Source of the DNA: Rhodobacteraceae bacterium UBA6796
GTDB lineage: Bacteria; Pseudomonadota; Alphaproteobacteria; Rhodobacterales; Rhodobacteraceae
NCBI GenBank assembly: GCA_002452815.1
Contig: DKFM01000002.1
Location: 1-44,854, forward strand
Direction of reading: 5' to 3'
Length of the DNA: 44,854 bases
The notes beneath the pieces are model-generated. The model saw nothing but the letters and a program-made list of their open reading frames with translations, did not search any database and was not told where the DNA came from. Positions 1-7,449 of this stretch are shown piece after piece; position 1 is the stretch's first letter; the number at the start of each line of letters is the position of its first letter. Position numbers and translations under genes: made by a program.

Positions 1-169
1 TCGGCACAAACGCATCGCGCGTCATAGGAATGCTGACAAACACCCAACCGATAACCAGACAGAGACAGACCGGATGGTTCCAGAGCCACCGCACCCTCTC
101 ACCCCCAATGGTGTCCTGCCCCCACGGGCGGGCATGGCGGACAGAATGCGGTATGACGAAATCCGTCAT
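1..169 (-). CDS. possible membrane protein, N-terminal part (cut by left edge)
   Basis: An open frame starts at an ATG 20 bases beyond the flgI stop and stays open to the window edge, giving about 56 residues. It begins MTDFVIPHSVRHARPW and contains one hydrophobic stretch (roughly residues 34-48, VCLCLVIGWVFVSIP), which would suit a membrane anchor. There is no clear ribosome binding site and I do not recognise the family. It would be the last flagellar-operon gene seen here, downstream of flgI on the same strand. Third codon positions are only moderately GC-rich, much like flgI itself. It could be a chance frame; the rest of the gene lies outside the window. Confidence 0.35.
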   Translation of the reverse strand, partial: MTDFVIPHSVRHARPWGQDTIGGERVRWLWNHPVCLCLVIGWVFVSIPMTRDAFVP

Positions 170-188
170 GCCCCGGATTGGTCCGCCA

Positions 189-1286
189 TCAGTTCACGAC
201 GAATTCTGCATGCAATGCACCCGCGGCGTGGATGCTTTTCAGAATGTCGATCATATCCCGCGGGTTCACTCCCAAAGCATTCAGGCCTGCAACCACATCT
301 GACAGCGAACTGTTATCGGCCACCTCCGCCATGTAAATGCCGGCATTTTCTTCGATTGTTGCAGTTGTCCGCGGAACAACGACCGTTTCACCTTGCGAAA
401 ATGGGTTGGGCTGCACAGCGATGGGCGCCTCTTCGACCCGAAGGGTAAGGTTGCCCTGACTCACGGCAACACGCGAAATCCGGACATCCTGGCCCATCAC
501 GATCGTGCCAGATCGCTGATCCACAACGACCCGTGCCCGCTGTTCGGGCTCGATGCTGAGATTTTCGATCCGCCCGATCATGTGCGCGGCCGACCGCATC
601 CCTGCCGATATTACGTTCAACGAAATCGTTCCGGCGTCGTTCATTGTCGCAACGCGCTTGCCAAACTCGCGGTTGACGGCTTGCTCGATACGCCCGGCGG
701 TCGTAAAATCAGGCGTGCGCAGGCCCAGGCGTATGGTTTGCAGTCCATTAAAATCGAAGGATATCTCTCGTTCCACTCGGGCTCCCGAAGGGATGCCCCC
801 CGAAGTGGGAACACCTTGCACAACCGATGCGCCAACGCCTTCAACCGAAGCCCCCCCTGCAATAATCGCCCCTTGCGCGACAGCATAAATCTCGCCGTCT
901 GCGGCGTTCAGAGGTGTCATTACCAATGTGCCCCCGAGCAGGCTCTTGGCATCGCCGATCGCCGAAACCGTCACATCAAGCTGACTGCCGGCCCGTGCGA
1001 ATGCCGGGAGCGAGGCCGTTACCAGGACGGCCGCCACATTCTTGGGCCGGAACTGCTCTCCGGTGACATTCACCCCAAGCCTTTCCAGAATGTTGGACAT
1101 GATCTCTTCGGTAAAAGGTGCGTTGCGAAGACCGTCGCCCGTCCCGTTCAACCCGACAACCAACCCATAGCCGACAAGATCATTACCCCGCACCCCATCG
1201 AATTCGACCAGATCCTTAATGCGGATCGGCGCCGCACTTGCGGCCATGGCAAAGCAGATCAGGGCGACCGTCAGAAGAATTTTCAT
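189..1286 (-). CDS. flgI: Flagellar P-ring protein FlgI
   Basis: FlgI forms the P ring around the flagellar rod in the peptidoglycan layer of the periplasm. The 365-residue product has the usual family length. It opens with a cleavable signal peptide (MKILLTVALICFAMAASAA, mature from about residue 20) and continues with the family's characteristic IRIKDLVEFDGVRGNDLVGYG region and many conserved Gly-rich blocks (VVGLNGTGDG). The ATG at 1286 is preferred to an in-frame GTG three bases upstream because it overlaps the flgL stop as TGATG, which implies translational coupling. It is the fourth gene of the flgE-flgK-flgL-flgI run, so it is probably transcribed from the promoter region in front of flgE or motB. 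Confidence 0.96.
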   Translation of the reverse strand: MKILLTVALICFAMAASAAPIRIKDLVEFDGVRGNDLVGYGLVVGLNGTGDGLRNAPFTEEIMSNILERLGVNVTGEQFRPKNVAAVLVTASLPAFARAGSQLDVTVSAIGDAKSLLGGTLVMTPLNAADGEIYAVAQGAIIAGGASVEGVGASVVQGVPTSGGIPSGARVEREISFDFNGLQTIRLGLRTPDFTTAGRIEQAVNREFGKRVATMNDAGTISLNVISAGMRSAAHMIGRIENLSIEPEQRARVVVDQRSGTIVMGQDVRISRVAVSQGNLTLRVEEAPIAVQPNPFSQGETVVVPRTTATIEENAGIYMAEVADNSSLSDVVAGLNALGVNPRDMIDILKSIHAAGALHAEFVVN

Positions 1287-2299
1287 CACAGATAGTCCGC
1301 AAGCGTCAGGGCCGAGAGGCGGGAGGTCAACGTGTAAAGCGTCTCGATCTGGGTATTGACGGCCTCGAGCGCCGTCGCCGTGTCATAGGGATCCGCCGAA
1401 ATCAACGCGCTGCGAACCAGACTGAGGCTTGCGGACTGATTTCTGTTCTCCACCTCGGCATCGGCGATCCGGCCTTCGACGGCCCCGATTTTTGCCCGCA
1501 GAACCGTCAGATTGCTGTCCGCTGCGACAAGCCGTTCGCCAGCGGCCTCGGTCAGTTCAGAGCGCACATCGTTTCCGGCCGGAACCATTTCTGCGGACAC
1601 AAGGGCCGCCAGGGCAAAGCCCATAAGCGCATCGCGGATCGTCGCATTTTCTGCGGTCACATTCAGTTCTACGGCCTCACCTTCGGCAACCCTCATCGGC
1701 CCGAGTGGTGCCGTGCTGCCCAGATAGGCCAGATCCCCAAAGCCACCCGATCCGGAAGGCGCGGAAAACCAGGTTTCGACGGCGGAAACAATGCCCGCCG
1801 CGGTCGTTTCTGACGCGATGACAGTGCCAAGCGCCGCAAGAATTTCATCCGCTGAAGCCAGCGGCTTGGTATCGACAGCGTTCCCGGAAAAGATGTATCG
1901 CCCCGCGACATTCGTGTTCAGCGCAGATATCGCGGATTCAAACCTCTGGACCACATCACTCGTCGTGGTGGCCACCAAGGTCGGGCTGGAGTTCGTTGCA
2001 GCAGAAATCAGACTTGGGCCGATTTCTGTCGCAAGCGTCTGAATGACATCAAGGGCCGTCTGCATCGTGCCCGCAAAAAGCTGCGCCTCGGTCGTGACGC
2101 GACTATAGGCGTCAAGCGTGTTCAGCGAACGATCAATCGCGGCCAGGGCGGTGAAATCCCCCCCGACCGCACGGCCAAGATCGCTTTTGACACCTGTCAC
2201 GACCTCTTCGGTCAGCTGTGTCATGGTCATCTTGAGCTGAACATTGTGGCGACGCATCTGATAGGCTTGGGCCATGTCTCCGACGGAAACATAATTCAT
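1286..2299 (-). CDS. flgL: Hook-filament junction protein FlgL
   Basis: FlgL (HAP3) joins the hook to the flagellin filament outside the cell and leaves through the flagellar export apparatus, so it has no signal peptide. The 337-residue protein has flagellin-like helical ends: an N-terminal stretch with LKMTMTQLTEEVVTGVKSD and DRSLNTLDAYSRVTTEAQ, and a C-terminal helix ending LTSRLSALTLADYL. Such ends form the coiled coils of the junction. It begins one base after the flgK stop and its own stop overlaps the flgI start. Assignment as FlgL rather than flagellin rests on the size, the position behind flgK and the diverged N-terminus. Confidence 0.92.
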   Translation of the reverse strand: MNYVSVGDMAQAYQMRRHNVQLKMTMTQLTEEVVTGVKSDLGRAVGGDFTALAAIDRSLNTLDAYSRVTTEAQLFAGTMQTALDVIQTLATEIGPSLISAATNSSPTLVATTTSDVVQRFESAISALNTNVAGRYIFSGNAVDTKPLASADEILAALGTVIASETTAAGIVSAVETWFSAPSGSGGFGDLAYLGSTAPLGPMRVAEGEAVELNVTAENATIRDALMGFALAALVSAEMVPAGNDVRSELTEAAGERLVAADSNLTVLRAKIGAVEGRIADAEVENRNQSASLSLVRSALISADPYDTATALEAVNTQIETLYTLTSRLSALTLADYL

Positions 2300-2300
2300 C

Positions 2301-3755
2301 TTACAACCCCAATATCTGCTGAATGAGTTCGTCTACCGCCTTGATGACCTTGGCGTTGGCGGCATAGGCCTGCTCTACGCGCAGCAGCATCTCAAGCTCG
2401 AAATCCGTGTCGACACCATCTGCAAGACTCATCTGGGTCAGGGTTTCCTGTCGGGCAGAGTGGAAACTTTCCGTCGATTCGGCAGACTGCCGCGCACTGG
2501 AAATCGACGACAGCATTTCGGCGGCAAACCCGGATGACGACCTTTGGCTTCCGCTGAAAGACCCCGATAGCGGCGCGCGATTTTCAGTCATCGCATCGTT
2601 CAGAGCGTTAAGAAGGGTCGAGTTGCCCACCGGACCGGCCGCAGCGGCCCCGAGACCGTCGCGCAGATGCCACAGGGCCCCGCCAGCAGACGGGTCAACC
2701 AAGGCATTGAGAGAAATCCGACCGGCAAGACCGATCTCATCAAGTGGATCAAACGCCACACCGCCATCCGTAAACAAACCTGCATCGCCACTGTTGAGCG
2801 TCGGGTCGACGGCAGGATCTGCGAAGCGCGCGATCAGATCGCGCGCGAAGGCATCCAGTTCGCTTTGCACCTGCGGCGCGAGTTCGTCACGCACGGAGAA
2901 CAGTGCGCCAAGCGTCCCGCCCCCCAGAACTCCGCTGTCAGCGCTGGAAACCGGTTTGCTATTCAGCGTCAGGCCGGACAGGGCGCCGGAAGACTGTGTC
3001 ATGTCCGCCGTGATCACACCCACCGGCGAAAACCCGATCTCGACCGGATTCCCCTCCAGCAAGATCGCGCCGCCAGTGGTGTAAAGCGCAATCTGATCGA
3101 GATCACGATCAACCTGACGAACCGGAACAATCTCCGAAATCTTGTCAACCAGCGATTGTCGCTGATCCATAAGGGCAGTTGCATCGTGCCCGGCGCTTCG
3201 CTCGGCCAGGATTTCCGCGTTCAACTCATCCACCTGCTTGAGGGACGCATTCAGGACGTCGACCTGTTTCTCGATCGAGTCGTCGGCTTGCATTCGGATC
3301 TGCGCAATGTCATCCGACAGCGTATTCAGATGATCTGCCACGCTCCCGGCCGCGGAAACGACAGCGGACAGGCGTGCATCGCTTTCCGGCAGACTCGACG
3401 CTTCAATCAGGGCTGAATCGAAATCCGCCAACCGGGCCGACAGGGAACCCGAGCTTTCCGGATCGCCCATCAGCGTCTCGATACGGTTATAGAAATCCGC
3501 CCGGATCGTGGAATTTCCGGCGGCCGCATCCGCAAGCCGCCGGTCTTGCAGGACAACCTCATTAACGATGCGTGAAACCCCGACGACCTTGACGCCCGCG
3601 CCTTCGCCCCCAAGGGATTTGGCCACGAGAGACAACTCCCGGCGGGCGTATCCCTCTGTCATTGCATTTGCGGTATTCGAGGCAACCACGTCGGCCATCC
3701 GGGCCGCGGCGGTCAGACCCGACAGGGCATTGGCAAGTGAGCTGGAAATCGTCAT
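2301..3755 (-). CDS. flgK: Hook-associated protein 1 FlgK
   Basis: FlgK (HAP1) is the first junction protein between hook and filament. The 484-residue product begins with the rod/hook-family N-terminus (SSLANALSGLTAAARMADVVASNTANAMTEGYARRELSL) and ends with the matching helix (ELEMLLRVEQAYAANAKVIKAVDELIQQILGL), while the middle is variable, as usual for FlgK. A strong GGAGG lies 7 bases before the ATG. The gene follows flgE by about 30 bases and is followed at once by flgL, which is the standard hook and junction operon order. Confidence 0.95.
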   Translation of the reverse strand: MTISSSLANALSGLTAAARMADVVASNTANAMTEGYARRELSLVAKSLGGEGAGVKVVGVSRIVNEVVLQDRRLADAAAGNSTIRADFYNRIETLMGDPESSGSLSARLADFDSALIEASSLPESDARLSAVVSAAGSVADHLNTLSDDIAQIRMQADDSIEKQVDVLNASLKQVDELNAEILAERSAGHDATALMDQRQSLVDKISEIVPVRQVDRDLDQIALYTTGGAILLEGNPVEIGFSPVGVITADMTQSSGALSGLTLNSKPVSSADSGVLGGGTLGALFSVRDELAPQVQSELDAFARDLIARFADPAVDPTLNSGDAGLFTDGGVAFDPLDEIGLAGRISLNALVDPSAGGALWHLRDGLGAAAAGPVGNSTLLNALNDAMTENRAPLSGSFSGSQRSSSGFAAEMLSSISSARQSAESTESFHSARQETLTQMSLADGVDTDFELEMLLRVEQAYAANAKVIKAVDELIQQILGL

Positions 3756-3785
3756 CGGTCATCCTCCGCGCAGGCCCGGCAGGGG

Positions 3786-5117
3786 TCAGCGTTTGATGTT
3801 GGTCGTCTCTTGCAGCATTTCGTCCACGGTCTGGATGACCTTCGCATTCGAGGAATAGGCGCGCTGCGTCTGGATCAGATTGGTCAACTCTTGTGCGACA
3901 TCGACCGCAGATCCCTCGCGGGCATAGCCCTCGACCGAGCCGGTCGGGCCGTCACCGGCATCCCACAGGAAGAACGAACCGGAGGTCGATGACACCTGGA
4001 AGGTCTGATTGTCGAGCGTCGTCAGCCCATTCGGGTTTGGCACATCGACCAGAGGGATCTGATAGACCGTGCGAATGAAGCCGGTGTCATAGGTCGCCTT
4101 GATATAGCCGTCCTCGTCAATCTCGACCCCGGTCAGATTACCGACCGGCGAGCCATCCTTGGTGATCGAAGTCGGCGCGAAACTGTCGGACAGCTGGGTC
4201 AGCCCGTTGGTGTCGCCGATCTTGCCGATCGTCATCGTCATCGGACCGCCCGCGACCGTCAGGTCCAGGGTGCCGGTGGCCGCGTCATAGGCGCCGCCGG
4301 AAACCAGCGTGACCGATGACAGCGTCCCCCCGGCGCCCCGGCTGTCGTCGAAGGTCAGGGTATATTCGCCGATGATACTTTCATCCGCGGCCGTCAAAGT
4401 GTCGTCCAGCGTGGCAGAATCGCGGATCACCATGGTCCAGGTGTTGGACGAGCCCGTCGCGGGAACCGTCGGCGTGAAGGTGATGTCGAGCGTCTCGGAC
4501 GTGCCGAGATTGCCGAAATACTCGACCGACAGCGGCAATGCCTCGCCACTCGCGCTCGCATCTGTCGCGACGGCGGGCAGGTTCACGCCGAGGTTCATCA
4601 CCGTCGTCGGGTCACCGGCGGTCTGGTTGGCGTTGATGACCACCGGCTCCAGCCCGGCCATCGTGTCGCGCGGCAAGGTCGGAATGGTGCCATCCGCATT
4701 GGCGGGCCACCCCAGCAGCACCAGGCCGGAATCCGTGCGCAGCACACCTTCGCTGTCGGTATGGAACGAACCCGTCGTCGTCATCATCAAAGGCTGATCG
4801 CCACTGACATTGTCGAGTGCAACGCTGGGAATCACCGGCAGGAAACCACGCCCCGACACGGCGATATCCATCGCATTCGTCGTCGACACGAGAGACCCGC
4901 GTTCGTCGATCAGGCGGGCGGTAGAGGCCCGCACCCCCCCGGCGGAATACACGCCTGCATTGCTGGCGCTGCTGATCACCATGCTTTCGAAATCGGCGGT
5001 GGCCCTTTTGTAGCCATAGGTCCCCGAGTTCGCGATGTTGTCGGAAATCGTCGCGAGGCGGGTGGCATTTGCCGCAAGACCGGCGACCCCCGCATTGAGC
5101 GAAGAGGAAATGGACAT
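3786..5117 (-). CDS. flgE: Flagellar hook protein FlgE
   Basis: FlgE polymerises into the hook, the flexible joint between rod and filament. The 443-residue sequence has the rod/hook N-terminal motif (SSSLNAGVAGLAANATRLATISDNIANSGTYGYKRA) and the C-terminal helix typical of the family (VDVAQELTNLIQTQRAYSSNAKVIQTVDEML). The central domains, rich in Thr, Ser, Gly and Asp, form the outer hook surface. The start is the only ATG in register with the N-terminal motif and is preceded by AAAGG. It is the first gene after a 107-bp gap that contains a near-consensus CtrA site, so it probably heads its own transcription unit with flgK, flgL and flgI. Confidence 0.95.
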   Translation of the reverse strand: MSISSSLNAGVAGLAANATRLATISDNIANSGTYGYKRATADFESMVISSASNAGVYSAGGVRASTARLIDERGSLVSTTNAMDIAVSGRGFLPVIPSVALDNVSGDQPLMMTTTGSFHTDSEGVLRTDSGLVLLGWPANADGTIPTLPRDTMAGLEPVVINANQTAGDPTTVMNLGVNLPAVATDASASGEALPLSVEYFGNLGTSETLDITFTPTVPATGSSNTWTMVIRDSATLDDTLTAADESIIGEYTLTFDDSRGAGGTLSSVTLVSGGAYDAATGTLDLTVAGGPMTMTIGKIGDTNGLTQLSDSFAPTSITKDGSPVGNLTGVEIDEDGYIKATYDTGFIRTVYQIPLVDVPNPNGLTTLDNQTFQVSSTSGSFFLWDAGDGPTGSVEGYAREGSAVDVAQELTNLIQTQRAYSSNAKVIQTVDEMLQETTNIKR

Positions 5118-5175
5118 GAAAGCGCCTTTCTGCTGCTGCGTCCCTTGTTCAGAGGTCAGATTGCAGCACGGGCCC

Positions 5176-5190
5176 TTAAGATCCTCCTAA
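5176..5190 (-). promoter_or_regulatory. CtrA-like site upstream of flgE
   Basis: Read on the - strand the sequence is TTAG-N7-TTAA, seven of eight bases of the TTAA-N7-TTAA motif bound by the cell-cycle and motility regulator CtrA in alphaproteobacteria. The spacer is exactly seven bases. It lies about 60 bases before the flgE start, in the only gap between motB and flgE. Confidence 0.5.
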
Positions 5191-5224
5191 CAGATAAAAT
5201 GCGCAGGATTACTCGGCAATCCCG

Positions 5225-6073
5225 TCACAGTTGACTGCGCAACAGGATCATTTCCAGACGATTATTGCGCACCGACATCGTCGCCTGCACCGCCGGCTTG
5301 CGGTCGGCTAATCCGGTGACACGCTGAATCCGCTCCCGCGGCAGACCTTCCTGTTCAAGCAGAACCCGCATCGCTTGCGCCCGCTGCATCGACAAGTCCC
5401 AAACCGGATTTTCGCGCAGCATTTCCGGGTAAGAGCGCGTATGCCCGTTCAGGGCTATCCCATTTTGAACAAGGCCAAAAACCCGCACCAGCATGGCCGC
5501 AATTGCGCGCGTGACCGGAGCGGGTTCGATCCCGTCATCCAGAAACAAGGGCTCGTCATCAAGATCGAAAAACTCGACGATCAGGCCCTCGTCGGTCACC
5601 CGCGTCACGACATGGCGCGCCAGTTGCTGACTGACCATCGATTCACCGCCGGTTCCGGTCAGGGATTTCTCGATATCACGCGCCATCTTTTCGAACTGGG
5701 CCGTTTCCTTGTCCTTGGATGTATCGGTGCCGCTCTGCCCCTTGGCCTGCCGCTCCTCGGTCGGTTTGTGACCGGCGGCGCCGGTCCCGGTCTGCGCAAT
5801 CTGATCTTCGGAGAAGACGGAATCCCCCCCGAAGGCCCCTTCGCCCCCCCCGGAAATCCGGTTGATCGGAATCGTCGGATTGAAATAATCCGCAATCCCC
5901 TTGCGTTGTTTCTCTGTCGTTGCGTTCAACAGCCACATCAGCAGGAAGAAGGCCATCATGGCGGTCACGAAATCGGCATAGGCCACTTTCCATGCCCCGC
6001 CATGGTGCCCGTCGCCACCGACAACCTTCTTGCGCTTGATGATGACTGGAGCCGCGTTGTCGCGCGCGCCCAT
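5225..6073 (-). CDS. motB: Flagellar motor stator protein MotB
   Basis: MotB anchors the stator to peptidoglycan and, with MotA, forms the ion channel that drives rotation. The 282-residue protein has a basic cytoplasmic start (IIKRKKV), then one membrane helix with the channel aspartate in YADFVTAMMAFFLLMWLL (Asp34), then the plug (TEKQRKGIADYFNPTIP). The C-terminal third is an OmpA-like peptidoglycan-binding domain (GIALNGHTRS, MQRAQAMRVLLEQEGL, RNNRLEMILL). A GAGGTGG lies just before the ATG. No motA is present in the window, so its partner must be encoded elsewhere. A perfect CtrA-type site lies 46 bases upstream. Confidence 0.95.
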   Translation of the reverse strand: MGARDNAAPVIIKRKKVVGGDGHHGGAWKVAYADFVTAMMAFFLLMWLLNATTEKQRKGIADYFNPTIPINRISGGGEGAFGGDSVFSEDQIAQTGTGAAGHKPTEERQAKGQSGTDTSKDKETAQFEKMARDIEKSLTGTGGESMVSQQLARHVVTRVTDEGLIVEFFDLDDEPLFLDDGIEPAPVTRAIAAMLVRVFGLVQNGIALNGHTRSYPEMLRENPVWDLSMQRAQAMRVLLEQEGLPRERIQRVTGLADRKPAVQATMSVRNNRLEMILLRSQL

Positions 6074-6118
6074 TCCACCACCTCATCTTCACCCGAAGCC
6101 AGATCTAGCACTGCGGCA

Positions 6119-6133
6119 TTAATGTGCGCTTAA
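6119..6133. promoter_or_regulatory. CtrA box (TTAA-N7-TTAA) upstream of motB
   Basis: The sequence TTAA TGTGCGC TTAA matches both half-sites of the CtrA consensus exactly, with the exact seven-base spacer. It sits in the 126-bp divergent gap between motB (-) and the first pqiA-like gene (+), 46 bases from the motB start. That position fits control of motB transcription. The motif reads the same on both strands, so an effect on the divergent pqi operon cannot be excluded. Confidence 0.7.
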
Positions 6134-6199
6134 AGGGTAAAATACGCTGCATTTATCGCCGGCCTTTGCAGAACCTCGGGGCAGCATTATGTTACCCGC

Positions 6200-6823
6200 A
6201 TGCCAGTTCCGCCCGTGCCCCTTGACCAGTTGATTGCCTGCCCCTGCTGCGATGCTCTGCATCATGCAACGGTTCTGGGCGAGACCGAGCGCGCCGCCTG
6301 CGTGCGTTGCGGCACCTTGCTCGTGACGCCACGCACGCGGTCGTTCCTGCATGTGATCGCGCTGGCCTTCACGGCGATGATCCTGATGGTCGGGGCGGTC
6401 TTCTTTCCGTTCCTGACGATCTCGGCCAAGGGGCTGTCTCATGCCAGTTCGGTTTTCGAAGCCGCGATGGCCTTTTCCGAAGGGATTCTGGCGCCCCTGT
6501 CGCTGGCCGTCCTGCTGGTGATCGTCGCGATGCCGACACTGCGCTTTGCGGCGCTGATCTACACCCTCTGGCCCCTGGCGAACGGGCGCCCGGCCTGGCG
6601 CCATGCCGCGCGCGCCTTTCGTCTGGCCGAAGAGTTGCAGCCCTGGTCGATGGCCGAGATCTTCATCATCGGCACCGCCGTGGCCCTGGTGAAGGTCGCC
6701 GGCCTGGCCAGCGTATCGCTAGGGCCCGCCTTCTGGGCCTTCTGCGCCCTGATCATCGTGACCGCGCTGAAAAACGCCTTCATGAGCAAATGGACGATAT
6801 GGCGCGCGATCGAACAATCCTGA
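6200..6823 (+). CDS. PqiA-domain integral membrane protein (first of two)
   Basis: PqiA-family proteins are inner-membrane partners of the PqiB/PqiC system, which links inner and outer membranes and is thought to move lipids. The 207 residues start with a zinc-ribbon-like cysteine set (C14, C16, C17, C34, C37) followed by about four hydrophobic helices (from about residue 50). The conserved FFPFLTISAKG sequence in the first helix is a PqiA-domain hallmark. E. coli PqiA carries two such domains in one chain; here each is a separate gene. The end overlaps the next start by about 25 bases, indicating coupling. No strong ribosome binding site is seen before the ATG. Confidence 0.85.
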   Translation: MPVPPVPLDQLIACPCCDALHHATVLGETERAACVRCGTLLVTPRTRSFLHVIALAFTAMILMVGAVFFPFLTISAKGLSHASSVFEAAMAFSEGILAPLSLAVLLVIVAMPTLRFAALIYTLWPLANGRPAWRHAARAFRLAEELQPWSMAEIFIIGTAVALVKVAGLASVSLGPAFWAFCALIIVTALKNAFMSKWTIWRAIEQS

Positions 6824-7449
6824 GCGCCCCCGAGACCGTGTTGACCGCACGCGACGCGGGGCTGACGGGCTGCACCCGCTGTGGCCGGGTCTGGCCAGAA
6901 GGCACGCAGACCTGCGGACGCTGCGGCGCAAGGCTGCACCCGGTCAGCACAGCAGGATTGCAGCGGGTCTGGGCGTGGTGGCTGGCCGGTCTGATCTTCT
7001 ATATCCCCGCCAACCTTTATCCGATGCTGCGCACCGCCACGCTGGGCTCCAGCCAGCAAAACACCATTCTGGGCGGTGTGGTCGAACTGGTCGCGCATCA
7101 CAACTATCTGGTGGCGGGCGTGGTGTTCGTGGCCTCTATCGTCATCCCGATCGCCAAGTTCTTCGCCATCGCCTATCTGGCATTGTCTGTCGGGCATGAA
7201 CGCCGCGCGGGCTCTCACCCGCATCTGCGTCTGTATGAAGTGGTCGAATTCATCGGCCGCTGGTCGATGATCGACGTGTTCGTTGTGGCAATTCTGTCGG
7301 CACTGGTGCAATTGGGGGCGGTTGCCTCGATCCATCCGGGCCCGGCGGCGGCGTCCTTCGCGCTCTCGGTTGCATTCACCATGCTCTCGGCCCAAAGTTT
7401 TGATCCCCGGCTGATCTGGCGGGGCCCCGCACAAGCGAAAGACCCATGA
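6799..7449 (+). CDS. PqiA-domain integral membrane protein (second of two)
   Basis: This is the second half of a split PqiA. The 216-residue product has its own zinc-ribbon motif (CTRC and CGRC) and then hydrophobic helices, including the conserved IFYIPANLYPML block and LGSSQQNTILGGVVELV. Its role should be the same as its neighbour's: an inner-membrane component serving the MCE protein PqiB encoded next. An ATG at 6790 is an alternative start three codons earlier; both overlap the upstream gene. The stop overlaps the pqiB start as ATGA, so all three genes are probably translated in a coupled way. Confidence 0.85.
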   Translation: MARDRTILSAPETVLTARDAGLTGCTRCGRVWPEGTQTCGRCGARLHPVSTAGLQRVWAWWLAGLIFYIPANLYPMLRTATLGSSQQNTILGGVVELVAHHNYLVAGVVFVASIVIPIAKFFAIAYLALSVGHERRAGSHPHLRLYEVVEFIGRWSMIDVFVVAILSALVQLGAVASIHPGPAAASFALSVAFTMLSAQSFDPRLIWRGPAQAKDP

